NCBI GenBank assembly: GCA_907163225.1
Contig: OU015322.1
Span: 744,001-808,000, forward strand
Source: an uncultured Rhodocyclaceae bacterium
GTDB taxonomy: Bacteria; Pseudomonadota; Gammaproteobacteria; Burkholderiales; Rhodocyclaceae
DNA: 64,000 nucleotides
Reading direction: 5' to 3'
A program made the translations under genes and the position numbers. Below, in pieces: positions 30,431 through 38,769 of this stretch; the stretch's first letter is position 1; every line of letters begins with the position of its first letter. The notes under the pieces were generated by a model. That model was given only the letters and a program-made list of their open reading frames with translations. It was not told the DNA's origin and made no database searches.

Positions 30431-31509
30431 CGCGTCCGGTCTTCATCGCCAAAACAGCATTGTTTTGCGCCCGCGGCGATTCGCCGGCCACTGTTGCCAG
30501 CGCGCTGTGGAATGGCGAATGCAGCGCCGGCCAACGAAAACTGGGTGAGCGTGCGTTTCCCTATTTTGGACTGCCGCTAGACGAAGCCAACTGGATAGTC
30601 CGCGCCGAGCAAGCGCTCCGCCAGGTCGCCGGCCAGCTTGGCCCCTTGCCACCGGAAACACCGCTGTTCATCGCCTCTTCATCCTTCCAGATCGGCCATT
30701 TCGAGCAACTCGGCGCGCCGTTTGACCTGCCGCTCGCCACCGCCTCGTTCAGCCAGAAAATCGGCGAATGGATGGGCCTGAACGGCGCCAAGTACTCGTT
30801 TTCGAACGCCTGCATCTCGGGTTTTTCCGCCCTCGATGCCGCACGCAGCCTGATCGCTGCCGGGCTCATCGACGACGCCATCGTCCTCGGCGTCGAACTC
30901 GCCAACGACAGCACGCTGGCCGGTTTCGCCGCCATGGAATTGCTCTCGCGCACCGCCGGCCGCCCCTTCGACGCCCGACGCGATGGTCTGGTTCTCGGCG
31001 AGGCAGTCGCCGCCGTCCACCTCAGCGCCAAGCCCGCCACCTGGCGCATCGCCGGGCTGCGCACCGGCCTCGACGGTTACTCGACCACCGGCCCCAACCC
31101 AGACGGCAGCCGGATCGCCGATGTCACGGTCAACTGTTTAAATGACGCAAATTTGAAAGCCACCGACATCGAGCTGATCAAGCTGCAGGCCGCCGGCTCC
31201 CCAGCCACCGATCTGGCCGAGGCCAACGCCCTGCGCAGCGTTTTCGGCCAGCGCATGCCGCCGCTCATTTCGCTCAAGCCGGGCCTCGGCCACACGCTGG
31301 GCGCCAGCGGCGTGGCCGAACTCGCCGCCCTGCTCGCCTGCCTCGATGCCGACAAGATCCCCGCCACGGCTGGTTTCTCCAAAGTCGATCCGGAAATCGC
31401 CCTGTTTCCGATGGTCGAGCGCAGCACCGAACACATCGAACGCGCCCTGCTCAACCTGATCGGTTTCGGTGGTGGTCTGGCCAGCCTGATCGTGGAGCGC
31501 CACGGATGA
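30427..31509 (+). CDS. FabF-like beta-ketoacyl-ACP synthase lacking one active-site histidine
   Basis: The 360-residue protein has the KS nucleophile Cys129 (FSNACISGFSAL) and the second histidine His289 (KPGLGHTLGASG). The first histidine, normally in a HGTGT motif, is replaced: the site reads LQAAGSPATD with Ala256 at its place. A decarboxylating KS normally needs both histidines, so this protein may be limited in decarboxylation, or the next gene may supply the missing function. A weak minus-orientation copy of the dispersed motif lies at 31125. It overlaps both neighbours by four bases. Confidence 0.82.
   Translation: MTRPVFIAKTALFCARGDSPATVASALWNGECSAGQRKLGERAFPYFGLPLDEANWIVRAEQALRQVAGQLGPLPPETPLFIASSSFQIGHFEQLGAPFDLPLATASFSQKIGEWMGLNGAKYSFSNACISGFSALDAARSLIAAGLIDDAIVLGVELANDSTLAGFAAMELLSRTAGRPFDARRDGLVLGEAVAAVHLSAKPATWRIAGLRTGLDGYSTTGPNPDGSRIADVTVNCLNDANLKATDIELIKLQAAGSPATDLAEANALRSVFGQRMPPLISLKPGLGHTLGASGVAELAALLACLDADKIPATAGFSKVDPEIALFPMVERSTEHIERALLNLIGFGGGLASLIVERHG
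31125..31161 (-). repeat. Dispersed motif, copy H inside the ketosynthase gene
   Basis: On the minus strand TTTCAAATTTGCGTC, ATTTAAACA and GTTGACCGTG align to the motif with one inserted base. It encodes TVNCLNDANLKATD, a normal position for a KS linker, so partial chance matching cannot be excluded. Confidence 0.5.
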
Positions 31510-32192
31510 TCAACCTGACCGCCGTCCTCAGCCAAAGCTCCGCCCCCGCCGACCTGCCGGCCGCCGTACGTGCCGCGCTGGGTAAGCCACTACGCCGCGC
31601 CGCACCGCTCACCCAGCTGGCGCTGGTCGGTGCCCTGGCCTGCCTGCCGTCCGAACGCCGCCAATTGCCTACCGCCCTGCTCTGGCAATCGACCAGCGGC
31701 CCGCGGCTCGAAACACTGACCCTGCTCGATGAAGTCTGCTCCGGCAGCGCCGAGCCGATGCCCTATGATTTCCTCGCCACCCAGCCAGCCATCGCCGCCG
31801 CCCAGATCCAGAGCTTTCTGCCCGGCCTGCAAACCGCCACGCACCTGCCGCTCGACAGCGAGGGCAGCGCCAACTGGTCGCTGCTGCTCAGCCTGGCCAT
31901 CATCTGGCTCGACGAAGGCCGCTGCGCCCAGGTCCTGTGCGCCCAGCTCGACCACACGGCCGATGCAGCGAGCGGCCACTGGCTGGCCTTGAGCCGGGCA
32001 CCCCTTGAAAATTCGCTCGCCGGCCTGCATCTGGCGCAAGACACAGCAAGCGAACAACTGCACGACCGACTGCCCGACACCCCCGATGTCCCGTCCCGCC
32101 TCGCCGACTGGCTGGCGCGGAACGACAACGCGACACTATCCCTGCAATCTCCCGCCGCCATGAGGCGAACGGTAGAATTCACCCGACTCTAA
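31506..32192 (+). CDS. Chain-length-factor-like ketosynthase N-terminal domain protein
   Basis: The 228-residue protein resembles the short 'beta-ketoacyl synthase, N-terminal domain' family (ketoacyl-synt_2) found next to ketosynthases in aryl polyene and flexirubin clusters. Visible features are TALLWQSTSGPRLETLTLLDE, PMPYDFLATQPAIAAAQIQ and NWSLLLSLAIIWLDEGRCAQVLC. The nucleophile cysteine context is missing, as in chain-length factors. It is probably the partner of the preceding KS. It is the last gene of the run; 17 bases separate it from a thioredoxin gene. Confidence 0.7.
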   Translation: MINLTAVLSQSSAPADLPAAVRAALGKPLRRAAPLTQLALVGALACLPSERRQLPTALLWQSTSGPRLETLTLLDEVCSGSAEPMPYDFLATQPAIAAAQIQSFLPGLQTATHLPLDSEGSANWSLLLSLAIIWLDEGRCAQVLCAQLDHTADAASGHWLALSRAPLENSLAGLHLAQDTASEQLHDRLPDTPDVPSRLADWLARNDNATLSLQSPAAMRRTVEFTRL

Positions 32193-32209
32193 TTTTCACA
32201 GGCCCCGCC

Positions 32210-33067
32210 ATGTCCGAATTTGCCTTTGACGTAACCATCGAAAACTTCGAAACCCAGGTACTCCAGCCCGCCGAAACGGTGCCCATCGTCGTCGACTTCT
32301 GGGCGCCGTGGTGCGAGCCATGCAAGGTGCTCAAGCCCATGCTGGAAAAGCTGGCCGAGGAATACAAGGGCCGCTTCCTGCTCGCCAAGGTCAATGCCGA
32401 CGAATACCCCGAAATCGCCCAGCAATTCGGCGTACGCAGCATTCCGGCGGTCAAGGTGCTGTTCCAGGGCCAGCTCGTCGATGAATTCGAAGGTGCGCTT
32501 CCCGAAGGCCAGATCCGCGAATTCCTCGACCGTGTCGCCCTGCCTGCTGGCCCCGGTGGCAACCTGCGTGAAGAAGCCGCCGCACTGGTCATCGAAGGCA
32601 AGCTCGAAGAAGCCCTCGCCAAGCTGGTCGAAGCCAGCAAGCAGAAGCCGGAAGACCAGGCCATCCAGCTCGACGCCGTCGATGTCATGATGCAGCTCGG
32701 CCGCAATGACGAAGCCGGCCAGCTGCTCTCCGGCGACTACACTCAGGAAGCCGACCGCGCCAACGCCCTGCGCGCCCGCCTCGCACTCTCCGCCGGCGCC
32801 GCCGACACGGCCGAACTGGAAGCCAAACTGGCCGCCAACCCGGCCAACCACGCCGTTCGCCTCGACCTCTCGCGTGCCTACGCCGCGCAGGGCAACTTCC
32901 GCGCCGCCATGGAAGCCGCGCTCGAAGTCGTCACCCGCGACCGCGCCTTCGATGAAGGCGCCGGACGCAAGGCCCTGCTCACCCTGTTCGAAGCCCTCGC
33001 CGGCAGCGACCAGTACGACGACCTGATCCGCGAATTCCGCCGCAAGATGTCGGCTGCGCTCAACTAA
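32210..33067 (+). CDS. CnoX/YbbN-like thioredoxin with TPR-like C-terminus
   Basis: The 285-residue protein has an N-terminal thioredoxin domain with active site WAPWCEPCKVLKPM (CEPC instead of CGPC), then a helical TPR-like half rich in Ala, Glu and Leu (EEALAKLVEASKQKPEDQAI onwards). CnoX proteins protect substrates for GroEL and DnaK under bleach stress. With two cysteines kept, this one is likely to have redox activity, unlike E. coli YbbN. It appears separate from the operon before it. Confidence 0.88.
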   Translation: MSEFAFDVTIENFETQVLQPAETVPIVVDFWAPWCEPCKVLKPMLEKLAEEYKGRFLLAKVNADEYPEIAQQFGVRSIPAVKVLFQGQLVDEFEGALPEGQIREFLDRVALPAGPGGNLREEAAALVIEGKLEEALAKLVEASKQKPEDQAIQLDAVDVMMQLGRNDEAGQLLSGDYTQEADRANALRARLALSAGAADTAELEAKLAANPANHAVRLDLSRAYAAQGNFRAAMEAALEVVTRDRAFDEGAGRKALLTLFEALAGSDQYDDLIREFRRKMSAALN

Positions 33068-33090
33068 GCTTTCTCCCGAAGACGTCGGTC

Positions 33091-33990
33091 GTGCGGCTGT
33101 TTTACACCGATGTCTTTGTTTTACCCTTGCCGGCCGGGCATCGATTTCCGATGGAAAAATATTCCCGGCTGCGCGAAGCACTGCTCGCCAGCGGCGAGTT
33201 CAGCCCGGCCGATTTTCACCTGCCGCACGCCGCCACCGACAAAGAACTGGGCCGTGCCCACGACCTGAGCTACATCCACGCCGTTTCCCACGGTCAACTG
33301 GAAAAAACGGCCGAAAAACAAATCGGCTTTCCGTGGAGCGAAGGCATGGTTGAACGCTCCCGTCGTTCCGCCGGGGCCACCATCGGCGCCTGCCGGGCGG
33401 CGCTGGAGGATGGCGTTTCCGCCAACCTCGCCGGCGGCACGCACCACGCTTTTCGCGACCACGGCGAAGGCTTCTGCGTCTTCAACGATGCCGCCGTCGC
33501 CGCCCGTGCCATGCAGGCCGAAGGCCGGGCCGAACGCGTGCTGATCGTCGATTGCGACGTCCATCAAGGCAACGGCACCGCCAGCATCCTGCGCGGCGAC
33601 GACAGCATATTCACCTTCTCCATCCACGGCGCCCGCAACTACCCGTTCGACAAGGAACAAAGCAACCTCGACATCGAACTGCCCGACGGCTGCACCGACA
33701 CAGCCTACCTGCTGCAGCTTGAGCACGGCCTCGACACCGCCTTCGACCTCGCCCGCCCCGAACTCGTCATCTATCTGGCCGGCGCCGACCCCTACCACGA
33801 CGACCGCCTCGGCCGCCTGAGCCTGAGCTTCGACGGCCTGGCCGAACGCGACCGCCAAGTCCTCGCCCGTTGCCGCGAACACGGAACCCCTGCCGCTATC
33901 GCCATGGCCGGCGGCTACGCGCGAAATATCGACGACACCGTCAGCATCCACGCCACGACCATTCGCTTGGCAAGGCAGGTTTGGGCGTAG
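33091..33990 (+). CDS. Histone deacetylase-family hydrolase
   Basis: The 299-residue protein starts at GTG. It has the class II/bacterial deacetylase pattern: LAGGTHHAFRDHGEGFCVFND (two active-site histidines), LIVDCDVHQGNGTA (zinc ligands Asp and His) and YLAGADPYHDDRLGRL. The substrate is not known; family members act on acetylpolyamines, acetoin metabolism or small amides. A copy of the dispersed motif lies in frame at 33287 and encodes part of SHGQLEKTAEKQIGFPW. Confidence 0.88.
   Translation: MRLFYTDVFVLPLPAGHRFPMEKYSRLREALLASGEFSPADFHLPHAATDKELGRAHDLSYIHAVSHGQLEKTAEKQIGFPWSEGMVERSRRSAGATIGACRAALEDGVSANLAGGTHHAFRDHGEGFCVFNDAAVAARAMQAEGRAERVLIVDCDVHQGNGTASILRGDDSIFTFSIHGARNYPFDKEQSNLDIELPDGCTDTAYLLQLEHGLDTAFDLARPELVIYLAGADPYHDDRLGRLSLSFDGLAERDRQVLARCREHGTPAAIAMAGGYARNIDDTVSIHATTIRLARQVWA
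33287..33324 (-). repeat. Dispersed motif, copy I inside the deacetylase gene
   Basis: On the minus strand TTTGTTTTTCGGCC, GTTTTTTCC and AGTTGACCGTGGG follow one another, a close match. It lies in frame in a loop before the conserved GFPWSEGMVERS segment. Confidence 0.65.
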
Positions 33991-34072
33991 GCTGCTTCGG
34001 CAAAATTCGACTGCTGTTCAGCCATCACCAAACCGCACTATCGAATCCCGTGCCATCCCCTAAAATAGCAGC

Positions 34073-35593
34073 ATGGATACCCCACTCTTCCTGAGTCCTT
34101 CGTTACGCCGCATCGAGGCTGCGCATGCATCGGAGCCTTTGATGCAGCGGGCGGGCGCTGCTGCTGCGGAATGGGCTTGCGAGCTGGCTGCCGACCGCGG
34201 TGATCCGCTTCTGGTTCTGGCCGGGCCGGGGAACAATGGCGGGGATGCCTTCGAGATGGCGCGGCTGTTGCGGGTGCGTTTTTTCGATGTCCGGCTGGTC
34301 TTTGCGGGCGAACCGGACTCGTTGCCGACCGATGCGGCGGCGGCCCGCCGGCGGTTTCTGGATGCGGGCGGTTTGGTGCTGGCGGAGATTCCGGATATCA
34401 GCCGCTGGAGCCTGATTGTCGATGGCTTGTTCGGGATTGGCCTCGCTCGTGCGCCGGCCGGTCGCTACGCGGAATGGATCGATACCGCCAACCGGCTGGC
34501 CAAGCGCGATGGCTGCCCTTTGCTGGCACTCGATTGCCCGTCCGGGCTTAACGCCGATACCGGCCAGGTCTTTTCGCCTGCCATTCAGGCCACGCACACG
34601 ATCACCTTCATTGCTGCCAAGCCGGGGCTGTTTACGGCGGACGGGCCGGATCAGTGCGGGGAAATCAAAGTCGCCGATCTGGCGCTGGATGTGGCCACCA
34701 CGGCCGAGGCGGATGCCCGGCTGATCAGCACGGATGCCTTCGCTGCCCTGCTACGGCCGCGCCGCAACAATACGCACAAGGGCAGTTTCGGTAGCGCCGG
34801 CATCCTGGGCGGCAGCGAGTCCATGGTTGGCGCTGCCTTTCTTGCCGCTCGCGCCGCGCTGAGGCTGGGGGCCGGCCGCGTGTATCTCGGCATGCTCGAC
34901 CCGGCTGCGCCGGCGGTCGATCCCTTGCAGCCGGAAATCATGATCCGCCGCGCCGAGGCGTTGTTTCAGGCCGACCTCCAAGCACTGGCCTGCGGCCCCG
35001 GCCTCGGCAAGTCGCCGGAAGCGCTGCGCTTGCTCGAACAGTCAATCAAGGCGCCGGTGCAGCTTGTGCTTGATGCCGATGCACTTAACCTGCTGGCCGA
35101 GGATAGTCAGCTTGAGGCCGATCTCCGCAGCCGTCCGCTGCCCGCCATCCTGACCCCACACCCGGCCGAAGCTGCGCGCCTGCTAGGCTGTTCAGTCGGC
35201 GACGTCCAGGCTGATCGCCTCAAGGCGGCAGGTGAACTGGCCGACCGTTACCACTGCCATGTCGCGCTCAAGGGCTGCGGTACGGTGATTGCCACGACCA
35301 TAGAATCAACGGCTAGCCCCACGGTCGACGGGAAAATTTGGCTAAATTCAACTGGTAACCCCGGCATGGCCACAGCCGGCATGGGCGATGTGTTGAGCGG
35401 CATGATCGCCGCCTTGCTTGCTCAAAACTGGCCGGCCGACTTGGCGCTGCTGGCCGGCGTCCATCTGCATGGCGCGGCTGCGGATTGCTTGGTCGCCGAA
35501 GGCATCGGGCCGGTCGGGCTGACGGCTGGTGAGGTCATCAACGCCGCGCACACTCTTTTCAACGCCTGGCTTGCCGGCAACAACAGCCTGTAA
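34073..35593 (+). CDS. nnr: Bifunctional NAD(P)H-hydrate epimerase and dehydratase (YjeF family)
   Basis: The 506-residue protein has an N-terminal epimerase domain (LVLAGPGNNGGDAFEMARLL) and a C-terminal ADP/ATP-dependent dehydratase domain (KGSFGSAGILGGSESMVGAAFLAARAAL, LTPHPAEAARLLG, NPGMATAGMGDVLSGMIAALLAQ). It repairs hydrated NADH and NADPH. The stretch before NPGMATAG (ESTASPTVDGKIWLNS) is encoded by a minus-orientation copy of the dispersed motif. A TAAAAT box lies seven bases before the start. Base style (many GCG, TTG) differs somewhat from neighbours. Confidence 0.92.
   Translation: MDTPLFLSPSLRRIEAAHASEPLMQRAGAAAAEWACELAADRGDPLLVLAGPGNNGGDAFEMARLLRVRFFDVRLVFAGEPDSLPTDAAAARRRFLDAGGLVLAEIPDISRWSLIVDGLFGIGLARAPAGRYAEWIDTANRLAKRDGCPLLALDCPSGLNADTGQVFSPAIQATHTITFIAAKPGLFTADGPDQCGEIKVADLALDVATTAEADARLISTDAFAALLRPRRNNTHKGSFGSAGILGGSESMVGAAFLAARAALRLGAGRVYLGMLDPAAPAVDPLQPEIMIRRAEALFQADLQALACGPGLGKSPEALRLLEQSIKAPVQLVLDADALNLLAEDSQLEADLRSRPLPAILTPHPAEAARLLGCSVGDVQADRLKAAGELADRYHCHVALKGCGTVIATTIESTASPTVDGKIWLNSTGNPGMATAGMGDVLSGMIAALLAQNWPADLALLAGVHLHGAAADCLVAEGIGPVGLTAGEVINAAHTLFNAWLAGNNSL
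35311..35350 (-). repeat. Dispersed motif, copy J inside the NAD(P)HX dehydratase gene
   Basis: On the minus strand ATTTAGCC, AAATTTTCC, CGTCGACCGTGGG and GCTAGCC follow one another. This is a long-form copy with good agreement in both T-tracts. It is in frame and encodes SPTVDGKIWLNS. Confidence 0.7.
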
Positions 35594-35624
35594 AATCGCC
35601 TCTCCAACGCTGACCGATTCCATC

Positions 35625-36488
35625 ATGCCCATCGAATTCGACTACCCGCTCGCCGCCGAAATCTCCCGCAACGTCACCGCTGCCCTGGCCGAAGATGTCG
35701 GTGCCGGCGACCTGACAGCCAGCCTCGTACCTGGCGAGCGTCAGGTCAAGGCCACGGTGATCTGCCGCGAACCGGGCGTGCTCTGTGGCCGCGACTGGTT
35801 TGACGAATCCGTGCACCGCTGCGACCCGAGCGCTCGCGTGACATGGCATGCCGCCGATGGCGACCGTATCGCGGCCAATCAGCTGCTTTGCGAAATAGAC
35901 GGCAACGGCCGCGCCCTGCTCACTGCCGAGCGCACCGCCCTAAATTTCCTGCAGCTCTTGTCTGCCGTGGCCAGCAAGGCACGCATCTACGCCGACGTTG
36001 TGGCCGGCACGAAAGCGCAGGTGGTCGATACCCGCAAAACCCTGCCCGGCCTGCGCATCGCGCAGAAATACGCAGTTCGCGCCGGTGGCGGCGGCAATCA
36101 TCGGCTGGCGCTGTGGGACGCCATTTTGATCAAGGAAAACCATATTCACGCCGCTGGCGGGATTGCGCAGGCGATGGCGGCGGCACAATCGGTGGCCGCC
36201 GGTGCAGCCGATCGCTGCAAGTTCATCCAGGTCGAAGTCGAGAACCTCGATGAGCTGGATCAGGCCCTGATGGCTGGTGCAAAAATGATCCTGCTCGACA
36301 ATTTCGACAACGACCTGCTCCGCCAGGCGGTAGCCATCAACGCCGGCCGTGCCGTTCTCGAAGCTTCCGGCAACGTCACGCTGGAAACCCTGCGCGGCAT
36401 TGCCGAGACGGGCGTCGACCGGATTTCGATCGGTGCCCTGACCAAGGACGTCAAGGCGCTCGATCTCTCGATGCGCTTTGTCGGCTAG
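35625..36488 (+). CDS. nadC: NadC, quinolinate phosphoribosyltransferase
   Basis: The 287-residue protein has TAERTALNFLQLLSAVAS, VDTRKTLPGLRIAQKYAVR, GGGGNHRLALWDAILIKENH, VEVENLDELDQAL and MILLDNFDND, all typical of NadC. It makes nicotinate mononucleotide from quinolinate in NAD synthesis. The start is the ATG giving MPIEFDYPL; upstream in-frame reading overlaps the previous gene. Confidence 0.96.
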   Translation: MPIEFDYPLAAEISRNVTAALAEDVGAGDLTASLVPGERQVKATVICREPGVLCGRDWFDESVHRCDPSARVTWHAADGDRIAANQLLCEIDGNGRALLTAERTALNFLQLLSAVASKARIYADVVAGTKAQVVDTRKTLPGLRIAQKYAVRAGGGGNHRLALWDAILIKENHIHAAGGIAQAMAAAQSVAAGAADRCKFIQVEVENLDELDQALMAGAKMILLDNFDNDLLRQAVAINAGRAVLEASGNVTLETLRGIAETGVDRISIGALTKDVKALDLSMRFVG

Positions 36489-36558
36489 GTATTTTATCTA
36501 TTTGTCGTCATAATTGCGGTCTGACCATTCAGAAGCTGATCGGCGAGGGGAGTCATTG

Positions 36559-36696
36559 ATGTTGTTTGCGCTGTTTTATATCTTCGCCATTTCCATCCTG
36601 GTCTTGCATTTCACGGGCTTTCTTGCCCGCCGCAACCTGGAGTGGCTGGTGCTGGTACTGGCAGTGGCCGTTTTTCCGGCCGTCATCTACCTTTAG
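36559..36696 (+). CDS. Small membrane protein (45 residues)
   Basis: The ATG is preceded by a strong ribosome site (GAGGGGAG). The protein consists of two hydrophobic helices, LFALFYIFAISILVLHFTGF and WLVLVLAVAVFPAVIYL, joined by a short basic turn (LARRNLE). It has no recognisable family. Its stop overlaps by four bases the end of the methyltransferase gene on the other strand. The good ribosome site and clean two-helix layout support a real gene. Confidence 0.6.
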   Translation: MLFALFYIFAISILVLHFTGFLARRNLEWLVLVLAVAVFPAVIYL

Positions 36697-37313
36697 GGCT
36701 TGCGCGCGACGAGGTCGATCAGCGCTGATCGACCGCTATGCGCCGAACCTTCTTCAATCGTGTCCTCATGCACTTGCAGCGACACAATTTCCCAGTCGGC
36801 AAACGCCTCACGCAAGATCTCTGCGGTGTAGAGATTCTCCACCGCTGACGGCCCGCCCGTCTTGAATTCCAGCTGTTTCGGGGTGTAGCCCTGCAGAAAC
36901 AGCAAGCCCCCCGATTTCACCGCTTGTTTCATCCCGCCCAGCTGTCGCGGCCGCTCGGCAGCGCTGGCGAACTGGATGAAGATGCCGACCACGGCGTCAA
37001 ACGCAGCCTGCGGCCAATCCCAACTCAGAATATCGGCCTGCACGAAATCGATGGCAACGCCTCGGCCACGCGCCAGCTTGGCGGCCTTTTCCAGCGCCAC
37101 CGGCGAAATTTCGGTCGCTGTCACCCGGCAGCCCTGTTCGGCCAGCCAGACCGAATTGCGCCCCTCGCCGTCGGCAACGGAGAGGACGCTCATGCCGGCG
37201 CCGAAACGCTCGGCTTGTGCCGCCAGAAACCTGTTCGGCGCCGTGCCGAACAGGTACTCATCGCCGACGCCACGATAGCGGGCCGACCAGAAAGCTTCGT
37301 GGTCGATGCTCAC
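36693..37313 (-). CDS. SAM-dependent class I methyltransferase
   Basis: The 206-residue protein has the SAM-binding loop VLSVADGEGRNSVWLAEQGCRVTATEIS and an acidic residue after the second strand, typical of a class I Rossmann methyltransferase. The N-terminus (EAFWSARYRGVGDEYLFGTAPNRFLA) resembles TehB/thiopurine-type methyltransferases. Its start overlaps the thrC stop by four bases. Substrate unknown. Confidence 0.85.
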   Translation of the reverse strand: MSIDHEAFWSARYRGVGDEYLFGTAPNRFLAAQAERFGAGMSVLSVADGEGRNSVWLAEQGCRVTATEISPVALEKAAKLARGRGVAIDFVQADILSWDWPQAAFDAVVGIFIQFASAAERPRQLGGMKQAVKSGGLLFLQGYTPKQLEFKTGGPSAVENLYTAEILREAFADWEIVSLQVHEDTIEEGSAHSGRSALIDLVARKP

Positions 37314-38737
37314 ACGCGCTCGGCGACGAATTGCTTGATGGCGTCGACATCGGGCGCCATGACCACGACGCGTTGCGGCAGGCTTTCAATGCCGGCCAGA
37401 TCGGCCGGGCGCACCGGTTCCACACCCAGCGCCTCGCGGATGGTTTCTTCGAATTTGGCCGGCTGGGCGGTTTCCAGCACGATCATCGGGATGTTGGGCA
37501 AGCGGTGCTCCAGTGCCACCTTGAGGCCATCGGCCGTGTGCGTGTCGAGCATGACGTTGTAGCGGCCCTGGGCAAAACGGATGGTGTTGATACGGTCGAT
37601 GTGCGTGCTCTTGCCGGAAACGAATTTGAATTTTGGCAAGTTTTTCCAGTTGACCGTGGAAGACAGGTCGAAGGCTTCACCCTTGTCGACCTTGGCCCAC
37701 AGCTCCTTGACGACAGCCGGATCGCGGCCGACCAGGTCGAATACGAAGCGCTCGAAGTTGGAGGCCTTGGAAATATCCATCGACGGGCTGGAGGTAATGT
37801 TGGTCTGGGCGGCGGTTCGCGGACGATAGACACCGGTGCGGAAGAACTCGTCGAGGACGTCGTTTTCATTGGTGGCGAGCACGAGTTGGGCAATCGGCAA
37901 GCCCATCTGGTGGGCGATGTGGCCGGCGCAGATGTTGCCGAAATTGCCCGACGGCACGGCGAAGGCGACCTGCTCGTCGTTCGATTTCGTGGCCAGGAAA
38001 TAGCCCTGGAAGTAATAGACGATCTGCGCTGCAACGCGCGCCCAGTTGATCGAATTGACGGCGCCGATCTTGTATTTGGCCTTGAAGGCGGCGTCGTTGG
38101 AGACGGCTTTGACGATATCCTGCGCGTCGTCGAACAGGCCGGTGACGGCGATGTTGAAGATGTTCGGGTCTTGCAGCGAGTACATCTGGGCGCGCTGGAA
38201 AGCGCTCATCTTGCCATCCGGCGAGAGCATGAAAACCTTGACGTTGTGCTTGCCGCGCATGGCGTATTCGGCGGCAGAGCCGGTGTCGCCGGAAGTGGCG
38301 CCGAGAATGTTGATCGATTCGCCACGCTTGTCGAGCACGTACTCGAACAGGTTGCCGAGCAACTGCATGGCCATGTCCTTGAAGGCCAGCGTCGGGCCGT
38401 TCGACAGTTCCTGCGTGTAAAGGCCGTCTTCGAGTTTGGTCAGCGGCGTGATCTGGGCCGCATCACCGCCGTTGCGCGTGTGGCAATAGACGTCAGCCGT
38501 GTAGGTTTTGGCGACCAGCACCTTCAGATCAGCGGCCGGAATGTCGGTGATGAACTTGGAAAGAATTTCGTAGGCCAGATCGGCGTACGAGAGCTGGCGC
38601 CAGGCATCGAGTTCGGCCCGGGAAATCTGCGGGTAGCTTTCGGGCAGATAGAGACCGCCGTCCGGGGCCAGACCGCCGAGGAGAATGTCGCAAAAAGACG
38701 GGGTTGCGGCGTGACCGCGGGTCGATAGATAGCGCAT
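37310..38737 (-). CDS. thrC: Threonine synthase
   Basis: The 475-residue protein starts MRYLSTRGHAATPSFCDILLGGLAPDGG, which fits ThrC. The PLP lysine lies in NGPTLAFKDMAMQLLGNLFEY, and the cofactor loop is GATSGDTGSAAEYAM. Further blocks are AVPSGNFGNICAGHIAHQMGLPI and FVSGKSTHIDRINTIRF. It converts phosphohomoserine to threonine. A copy of the dispersed motif encodes SSTVNWKNLPKFKF next to the last block. Its usual partner hom is about 9.7 kb away rather than adjacent. Upstream in-frame reading overlaps the membrane-protein gene and is not used. Confidence 0.96.
   Translation of the reverse strand: MRYLSTRGHAATPSFCDILLGGLAPDGGLYLPESYPQISRAELDAWRQLSYADLAYEILSKFITDIPAADLKVLVAKTYTADVYCHTRNGGDAAQITPLTKLEDGLYTQELSNGPTLAFKDMAMQLLGNLFEYVLDKRGESINILGATSGDTGSAAEYAMRGKHNVKVFMLSPDGKMSAFQRAQMYSLQDPNIFNIAVTGLFDDAQDIVKAVSNDAAFKAKYKIGAVNSINWARVAAQIVYYFQGYFLATKSNDEQVAFAVPSGNFGNICAGHIAHQMGLPIAQLVLATNENDVLDEFFRTGVYRPRTAAQTNITSSPSMDISKASNFERFVFDLVGRDPAVVKELWAKVDKGEAFDLSSTVNWKNLPKFKFVSGKSTHIDRINTIRFAQGRYNVMLDTHTADGLKVALEHRLPNIPMIVLETAQPAKFEETIREALGVEPVRPADLAGIESLPQRVVVMAPDVDAIKQFVAERV
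37622..37660 (+). repeat. Dispersed motif, copy K inside thrC
   Basis: GAATTTGAATTTTGGC, AAGTTTTTCC and AGTTGACCGTGG follow one another, a near-consensus copy. On the thrC strand it encodes TVNWKNLPKFKF, the same TVNWK peptide that pair F gives in the phosphatase. Confidence 0.75.
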
Positions 38738-38769
38738 GACGAAGCCCTGAAAAGCGAAAAACCGTGATT

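Noticed and set aside
37217-38728. 503-codon open frame opposite thrC
   Set aside because: thrC is certain; the plus-strand reading has no start context or family.
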